From NCBI GenBank assembly GCA_031254535.1, contig JAIRUG010000033.1:1-11457 (forward strand): DNA of 11,457 nt, given 5' to 3'. The notes beneath the pieces were generated by a model. The model saw nothing but the letters and a program-made list of their open reading frames with translations. It had not been told where the DNA came from and ran no database searches. Shown here piece by piece: positions 6,903 to 11,457 of the stretch. The stretch is from Rickettsia sp. (GTDB lineage: Bacteria; Pseudomonadota; Alphaproteobacteria; Rickettsiales; Rickettsiaceae). The first letter of the stretch is position 1; every line of letters begins with the position of its first letter. A program made the translations under genes and the position numbers.

Positions 6903-7008
6903 TATATCAACTTATTGCAGGTTAATCATAAGATCGACAGTTTGAAAGAAGAAGAAAAGATGCTAGGCTCTGTAAACAAAATTAATGAGATGTATAGTTC
7001 CGCTTAAA
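6903..7008 (+). other. Unexplained spacer with a short coding-like tail
   Basis: The stretch contains a frame from about 6903 to a TAA at 7005-7007 reading NHKIDSLKEEEKMLGSVNKI then NEMYSSA near its end, with charged, helix-like composition. There is no convincing start or ribosome site and it continues out of the isc promoter region. It may be the 3' remnant of a lost gene or chance. I do not recognise it. Confidence 0.25.
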
Positions 7009-7107
7009 CGCTATTAGCGAGCAGTAGTAAAACACGACGAAGCAATCCAGATTTATTCTAATTTTTGGATTGCATCAATGCCACAAAGTGGCTCCTCACT
7101 AATAGAC
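7009..7107. repeat. Dispersed palindromic repeat, left copy of the isc-lptD spacer
   Basis: It starts CGCTATTAGCGAG, has CGACGAAGCAATCCA, a spacer, TGGATTGCATCAAT, hairpin GCCAC-AAA-GTGGC (7080-7092) and ends TCCTCACTAATAGAC. The right half is almost identical to the next copy. The following AATTATAGGTGTACATA joins it to that copy exactly as between the two copies at 431-635. Confidence 0.85.
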
Positions 7108-7124
7108 AATTATAGGTGTACATA

Positions 7125-7219
7125 CGTCATTGCGAGCGAACGTATGTGAGCGTGGCAATCCATGAAGCTTATCATATGGATTGCATCAATGCCACTAAAG
7201 TGGCTCCTCACTAATAGAC
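7125..7219. repeat. Dispersed palindromic repeat, right copy of the isc-lptD spacer
   Basis: It starts CGTCATTGCGAGCGAACG, continues through GCAATCCATGAAGCTTATCA and TGGATTGCATCAAT, then hairpin GCCAC-TAAA-GTGGC (7191-7204), and ends CTCACTAATAGAC. The first 70 bases nearly match those at 3448 and 431. An inverted TATAGCTAACCCGA motif lies just beyond, at 7245-7258. Confidence 0.86.
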
Positions 7220-7282
7220 ATCTGTGAATTTAGTGTAATATTAGTCGGGTTAGCTATAGGGACCTAATTTTTAAATTTACTA

Positions 7283-7310
7283 TTACTTTAACCTCGAATT
7301 ATCGTATAAA
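7283..7310 (+). promoter_or_regulatory. Possible promoter of the lptD operon
   Basis: TTACTT (7283-7288) and TATAAA (7305-7310) are 16 bases apart and about 60 bases before the lptD ATG. A perfect 12-base dyad ATCAAATTTGAT (7314-7325) sits just downstream, near the expected start point. The A+T richness makes chance matches common, so confidence is low. The rest of 7220-7367 shows nothing else. Confidence 0.35.
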
Positions 7311-7367
7311 TATATCAAATTTGATGTATACATGATATATACCATCTTATTTCAAAAGTTATCTTAA

Positions 7368-9515
7368 ATGCGAATTTTCTGCAATTTATTGATTATTAAA
7401 ATTATTATTTCATTGCCGGTTTGTGGTTTCGCACAAGTTGATCAGCAACGGGTAAACAAACAGTTTAGCTTTTTGTCAACAGATTATATTGAATATAATC
7501 AAAAGGAACAATTTATTTATGCTAAAGGTAATATTCAAATTATATTAGATAGTTATTTTCTAACAGCTAATTCCTTGATTTACGATATAGAACAAGATAC
7601 ACTCTGGGCTGAGGGGGATGTTAGAATTACAGATCAGCAAAATAGAGTTATTTTGGGAGAGCTAGTCATATTAAAAGATAAGCTAAAGGTAGGGATAATT
7701 TCAGATTTTATTTTATATCTTGGTGATAATACTCTCTTAGTGTCAAAATTAGCGGAAAGAGTAAATAAAGATGTTTTTCATTTGCACAATAGTACCTTTA
7801 CTCCATGTAAAATATTATGCAACCAAAAACCTATTTGGCAAGTTTCTGCCAAAAATACTGAAGTAGATCTTAATAAGAACAGAATGGTTTATAAGCATCT
7901 ATTTTTTGAGGTATATGGTATCCCCATCTTCTATACACCCTATTTTTCTCATCCAACACCTAAAGCTCCTGCAGAATCAGGAATATTGATGCCTGAATGG
8001 CGGGATAACGCTTTAGGGATACCACTATATTATAGAGCAAAACCTAATCTAGATTTTACCTTAACCCCTAGGATTTTTTGGGAAAAATATAATATTACCT
8101 ATAAAATTTTTGAACTAGAAGCTCGTTATAAACCGAATGAAAGTGATTATATATCTTTAGATGCTAACTATGGTAAATTACCATACTCCTTAAAGGATGG
8201 TGATATAACGATAAAAAACCGTAAGGTACACTCATATTATATATTGAGTAATGGTAATTTTACCACAAACAATTATCGATACGGATTTAGGTTGCAACGT
8301 ACTTCTGATAAGGCCTACTTAAAAAACTATTATAATAATTATACTCCGTATTTGACCTCTAAGTTATATTTAGAACAGGTCAATAATTACAATTACTTAT
8401 TAATGGAGGGGATGTATTTTGAAGGATTGGGAACAAATGATTCTAGTAGCACTAATCCATTAATTTTCCCCAAGGTCAGAACCAAGAATGTTATACCTTT
8501 AAATGATGATGAAACTACTAACCTAGTTGTTGAGAATAATGCATTAATCTATAAAGAAAGAAGCGGCAGAGATCTAGGACAAGTTGCATTACAGTTGGCA
8601 GTGGATAATAATTTCCTAACTTCATCTGGTCATTTATTTAATGTTACTTTACGTAATAGATCAGATGTATATTTTATTAATTACCTATATCCAAATGATT
8701 CTAGGGCTAACAAGATTCTTTCTAGGAATATACCAGAAATTCAAAATACTTGGCGTTATCCATTAGCTGGATCAATTCTTGATAAAGCTAGCCTGTTTGT
8801 TGAACCAATTATATCGGCAACTATTGGACATAAACATAATTCTAATAAGAAATTTTCTTTTATCGATCCATCCAAATATGAACTATCGGAAAATAATATA
8901 TTCAGTTCGAATCGCTATAGTGGTATAGATTACCATGAATTCGGCAATAGATTAAGTTATGGTGTTGATTCTTCTATACTTTCAGGACAAAATTATTGTA
9001 GTTTATTTCTAGGACAGACCTATAATACCAATCTTATTAATAATAAGCCTGTTGATAATATCGAAAATGTTGGAAGAATTTCTAGTAGTTTTGCTGACAA
9101 AATAGAGATGTTCTATAGATTTAGAAAAAGTAAGAATTTCCATCCAATTAGAGATGAATTAGGTGGTACCCTTAACTATAAGACAATTCAGTTAACTGTT
9201 GGATTGGTTCAGATTTCCAATTTACAAAAATATTATTCTGCCAATGAACTAACTGATAATAAGATAAAACAACTTTACTATAACTTCACTTATCAGTTAG
9301 CAGAAAATTGGTCAGTTGCCTATGATATGAGAGTAGATTGGTCAAAAAACAAAATAAATATTCTTTCTAAGAGTATCCAGGTGACATACTTAAACGAGTG
9401 TGTTAAAATATCAGGGAAACTTTCAGACAATTATATGGGAGATAATAGTAGGGGGATAAAAAAGACTCTTGCTGTTCCTACTATTTCTGTAGGTTTAAAA
9501 ATATTAAATATGTGA
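7368..9515 (+). CDS. lptD: LptD, outer-membrane lipopolysaccharide assembly protein
   Basis: A 715-residue protein with a cleavable signal peptide (about 1-22, ending VCGFA). An OstA/LptA-like periplasmic domain follows (about 35-140: YAKGNIQIIL, AEGDVRI). The conserved junction reads TFTPCKILC (C147, C151), W157, YGIPIFYTPYFSHP (183-196) and SGILMPEW, leading into a long beta-barrel domain rich in alternating aromatic strands. C678 in NEC near the C-terminus is a candidate disulfide partner. LptD with LptE inserts lipopolysaccharide into the outer leaflet; finding it implies outer-membrane LPS or a related lipid. It is first in the lptD-surA-rsmA operon. The ribosome site is weak. Length is normal for an alphaproteobacterium. 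Confidence 0.93.
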   Translation: MRIFCNLLIIKIIISLPVCGFAQVDQQRVNKQFSFLSTDYIEYNQKEQFIYAKGNIQIILDSYFLTANSLIYDIEQDTLWAEGDVRITDQQNRVILGELVILKDKLKVGIISDFILYLGDNTLLVSKLAERVNKDVFHLHNSTFTPCKILCNQKPIWQVSAKNTEVDLNKNRMVYKHLFFEVYGIPIFYTPYFSHPTPKAPAESGILMPEWRDNALGIPLYYRAKPNLDFTLTPRIFWEKYNITYKIFELEARYKPNESDYISLDANYGKLPYSLKDGDITIKNRKVHSYYILSNGNFTTNNYRYGFRLQRTSDKAYLKNYYNNYTPYLTSKLYLEQVNNYNYLLMEGMYFEGLGTNDSSSTNPLIFPKVRTKNVIPLNDDETTNLVVENNALIYKERSGRDLGQVALQLAVDNNFLTSSGHLFNVTLRNRSDVYFINYLYPNDSRANKILSRNIPEIQNTWRYPLAGSILDKASLFVEPIISATIGHKHNSNKKFSFIDPSKYELSENNIFSSNRYSGIDYHEFGNRLSYGVDSSILSGQNYCSLFLGQTYNTNLINNKPVDNIENVGRISSSFADKIEMFYRFRKSKNFHPIRDELGGTLNYKTIQLTVGLVQISNLQKYYSANELTDNKIKQLYYNFTYQLAENWSVAYDMRVDWSKNKINILSKSIQVTYLNECVKISGKLSDNYMGDNSRGIKKTLAVPTISVGLKILNM

Positions 9516-9524
9516 GCCTAAAAT

Positions 9525-10412
9525 ATGAAGAAGTTATTTTGTTTAGTTACCATCATTTTTAATCTAACTATAGCAAAAGCAGAATTATCCAATATAGTTG
9601 CATTAGTTAATAATGAGCCAATTACCTTACATGAATTTCTAGCTAGAAAACACATGATTATAACACTTAACAATATCCCCAATCCTGATTCTCAAACAAA
9701 TAAGCGGCTTGATAAGATGGCAATTAACAGTATGATTGATGATGTATTACTTTATCAATCTGCAAACGGTAAAAAAATCTCTGATAGTGAAATAAATGAG
9801 TCTATAGAAACCATCGAGCAACGTAATAAAATGGAAAAAGGGCATTTAATAAAGTTTTTGAAGAGTAAATCTGTAGATATTAATAACTTTAAATTTCAGA
9901 TAGGTGCAGAAATTATCAAAATGAACATTTTATCTAGTATTTCAAGATCAGTTGCTATTAGTGCAAAAGAAGTTAATGATATAATATTAGCGACAGATTC
10001 AAAAGATGCAGAAATATCAGCACAGATTCTTACTTCAAAAAATAAAGATGATAAAACTTTGCAGAAGATGTACTGTTTACAAAAACGTCTTAAAAATTGT
10101 TCTGATATCAAAGAATCGTTATATAAAGATTTTTCCACATTAGAGGTAATTAATCAAAATTTAAGTACTTTAGATTCTACGCTGCAAACAATTCTCAAAG
10201 ATTTAAATACAGGAGAAAAAAGTAATGTTTTTGAGATGCAAGATGGATTTAAATTAATCTTAATGTGTAACAAGCAGATGATTAATGTTACTAACGATGA
10301 AAATAATTATGTAGTAAATCTGTTAGCTAATAAGAAAATGTCACAAAAAGCACAAAAATACTTTGATGATATGCGTAAGAAAGCATATATCAAAATAATG
10401 CTACCTTTGTGA
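9525..10412 (+). CDS. SurA-like periplasmic chaperone
   Basis: A 295-residue protein with a signal peptide (about 1-19, cut after TIAKA). It begins [23 protein letters not shown], the hallmark start of the SurA N-terminal domain, followed by helices with [16 protein letters not shown]. The segment at about 155-270 ([30 protein letters not shown]) looks like one divergent parvulin-type isomerase domain. E. coli SurA has 428 residues and two parvulin domains, so this is a reduced form. SurA escorts outer-membrane proteins, LptD above all, through the periplasm, which fits its place nine bases after lptD. Isomerase activity is uncertain because the parvulin core is weakly conserved. It overlaps rsmA by four bases (GTGA). 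I am confident of the family, less of catalysis. Confidence 0.82.
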   Translation: MKKLFCLVTIIFNLTIAKAELSNIVALVNNEPITLHEFLARKHMIITLNNIPNPDSQTNKRLDKMAINSMIDDVLLYQSANGKKISDSEINESIETIEQRNKMEKGHLIKFLKSKSVDINNFKFQIGAEIIKMNILSSISRSVAISAKEVNDIILATDSKDAEISAQILTSKNKDDKTLQKMYCLQKRLKNCSDIKESLYKDFSTLEVINQNLSTLDSTLQTILKDLNTGEKSNVFEMQDGFKLILMCNKQMINVTNDENNYVVNLLANKKMSQKAQKYFDDMRKKAYIKIMLPL

Positions 10413-11254
10413 TACACTCAAATAATTTGAGTGCTTTACCTTCAATTGCAAAGCATGCTAGCAAATATGGTATTACCCCTATTAGGAAGTATGGTCAAAA
10501 TTTCATTTTTGATAGTAGCCTATGTGATAAAATAGTTCGAGCTAGTGGAGTACAAGAAAATGATTTGGTCTTAGAAGTTGGTCCTGGCACGGGTGGTCTC
10601 ACTAGAGCTATCCTTGCCTGCAACCCTAAATCTTTAACTGTCATTGAAACTGATGCTAGATGTATACCTTTACTTATGGAAATAAGAGAATTATCCCCTA
10701 ATCTGCATATTATTCATTCGGATGCTGTTAAATTTGATCTATCAACCTTAGCTCATGACAAAATAACTATTATTTCAAACTTACCTTACCAAATAGGTAC
10801 AGAGTTAGTCATAAAATGGTTAAAAAAATTATCATTAATAAGTAGTATGACTTTAATGCTGCAAAAGGAGGTTGTAGACCGAATATGTGGTAAAGTTGGG
10901 ACAAAATCCTATGGAAGATTATCAGTAATATGTCAGTTACTTTGTTCAGTTGAAAAATGCTTTGATGTTAATCCGCAAGCTTTCTACCCTGCTCCAAAAG
11001 TCCATTCTGCTATAGTTAAACTCGTGCCTTATAACAACGATGTATTAACAGCTGGATTAATTGAAAAAGTTGAGTTAATCACTAGACTAGCCTTTGGCAA
11101 GCGACGTAAAATGATTAAGTCATCTTTAAGAACACTAACTTCGTGTATAGAAGATTTACTAGCAGAATTAAAAATTGATAATTCTTCACGATCTGAAAAT
11201 TTATCACCACAAGATTATTTATCTTTAGCAAAATTATATGAAAACGTTCAATGA
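10409..11254 (+). CDS. rsmA: RsmA (KsgA), 16S rRNA dimethyladenosine transferase
   Basis: A 281-residue S-adenosylmethionine methyltransferase that dimethylates two adjacent adenosines near the 3' end of 16S rRNA (A1518 and A1519 in E. coli numbering) during small-subunit maturation. The sequence shows YGQNFIFD at 28-35, the SAM loop [11 protein letters not shown] at 55-65, IET for ribose binding at 79-81, the catalytic NLPY at 124-127, SYGRLSV at 167-173, [14 protein letters not shown] at 192-205 and the basic [13 protein letters not shown] at 229-241. I take the GTG at 10409 as start: it overlaps the surA-like stop (GTGA), and the conserved region begins about 20 residues in. Length is within the usual range of 265-300. 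pdxA, which often lies before it, is absent. Confidence 0.95.
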   Translation: MIHSNNLSALPSIAKHASKYGITPIRKYGQNFIFDSSLCDKIVRASGVQENDLVLEVGPGTGGLTRAILACNPKSLTVIETDARCIPLLMEIRELSPNLHIIHSDAVKFDLSTLAHDKITIISNLPYQIGTELVIKWLKKLSLISSMTLMLQKEVVDRICGKVGTKSYGRLSVICQLLCSVEKCFDVNPQAFYPAPKVHSAIVKLVPYNNDVLTAGLIEKVELITRLAFGKRRKMIKSSLRTLTSCIEDLLAELKIDNSSRSENLSPQDYLSLAKLYENVQ

Positions 11255-11262
11255 ACTGTGTC

Positions 11263-11293
11263 AGGTTGAAGAGTAAGATTTAAAGTTCAACCT
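11263..11293 (+). terminator. Hairpin after rsmA, possible terminator
   Basis: AGGTTGAA (11263-11270) and TTCAACCT (11286-11293) form an 8-bp stem around a 15-base loop, starting nine bases after the rsmA stop. No T-run follows, so it is not a standard intrinsic terminator and may only protect the transcript end. Confidence 0.35.
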
Positions 11294-11347
11294 ATTAGGG
11301 AAATAAATATCAAGCTGTGAAATTGTCAATGCCCAATTAGGTATAGC

Positions 11348-11457
11348 TTAACCAGATAATATGGCGACATCAGCTAATGCTGCCCAAACTGCCTGAAAGA
11401 AATCAGAGAAATTACCAGCACTTTTCCTGCTCTGCTGCTTAATTTTAAACCAGTAAT
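11348..11457 (-). CDS. 3' end of an unrecognised reading frame at the right edge
   Basis: On the minus strand a frame enters from beyond the right edge and runs 35 codons to a TAA at 11348-11350. It reads YWFKIKQQSRKSAGNFSDFF, then QAVWAALADVAILSG. Composition (basic start, then an amphipathic helix) recalls the tails of some DDE transposases, but I cannot assign a family. It is convergent with rsmA. With only the tail visible I cannot tell a live gene from a remnant. Confidence 0.35.
   Translation of the reverse strand, partial: YWFKIKQQSRKSAGNFSDFFQAVWAALADVAILSG

Noticed and set aside
431..7219. CRISPR array
   Set aside because: The repeats are long, palindromic, scattered over several kilobases, and not evenly spaced with unique spacers; no cas genes are seen.
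1..11457. tRNA, rRNA or riboswitch
   Set aside because: I found no T-loop or anticodon-stem pattern and no known riboswitch core on either strand by eye.

Overview
The window looks like chromosome from an obligate intracellular alphaproteobacterium of the order Rickettsiales, most likely Rickettsia or a close relative (inference). The grounds are strongly A+T-rich DNA, an isc cluster with two adjacent cysteine desulfurase genes, LptD/SurA-like/RsmA proteins of alphaproteobacterial type, decayed genes, and many dispersed palindromic repeats beginning GTCATTGCGAG and holding GCAATCCA...TGGATTGC.

Left edge (1-700): only remnants. A fragment of an IS630-like transposase runs off the left edge on the minus strand. 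The 3' end of a UDP-GlcNAc 2-epimerase gene (wecB) follows on the plus strand, then two copies of the dispersed palindrome.

Centre, minus strand (6902 down to 699): an iron-sulfur cluster assembly operon read as iscR, a second NifS/IscS-type cysteine desulfurase, iscS, iscU, iscA. A frameshifted succinate-semialdehyde dehydrogenase gene and an intact yraN follow with very tight spacing. IscS takes sulfur from cysteine, IscU is the scaffold, IscA is an A-type carrier, and IscR is the sensor and repressor. A sequence closely resembling the enterobacterial type 1 IscR operator overlaps the predicted promoter of iscR, which argues for feedback control. Each of the three wide gaps among iscR, the second desulfurase, iscS and iscU is filled by the dispersed repeat. 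No hscB, hscA or fdx is present here.

Right, plus strand (7368-11254): lptD, a surA-like gene and rsmA in one compact operon (9-bp gap, then a 4-bp GTGA overlap). This is the widespread lptD-surA-(pdxA)-rsmA arrangement without pdxA. LptD is the outer-membrane lipopolysaccharide translocon, the SurA-like protein a periplasmic chaperone candidate, and RsmA the 16S rRNA dimethyladenosine methyltransferase. Two more repeat copies lie between the divergent isc and lptD operons. The last 110 bases hold the 3' end of an unrecognised minus-strand reading frame.

The genes themselves are mostly conventional. The most notable material is the repeat family (seven copies or composites, with a short internal hairpin whose two arms change together), a 262-bp element with 31-bp inverted ends, a shared 11-bp motif near repeat boundaries that supplies the stop codon of the second desulfurase, and the iscR operator.
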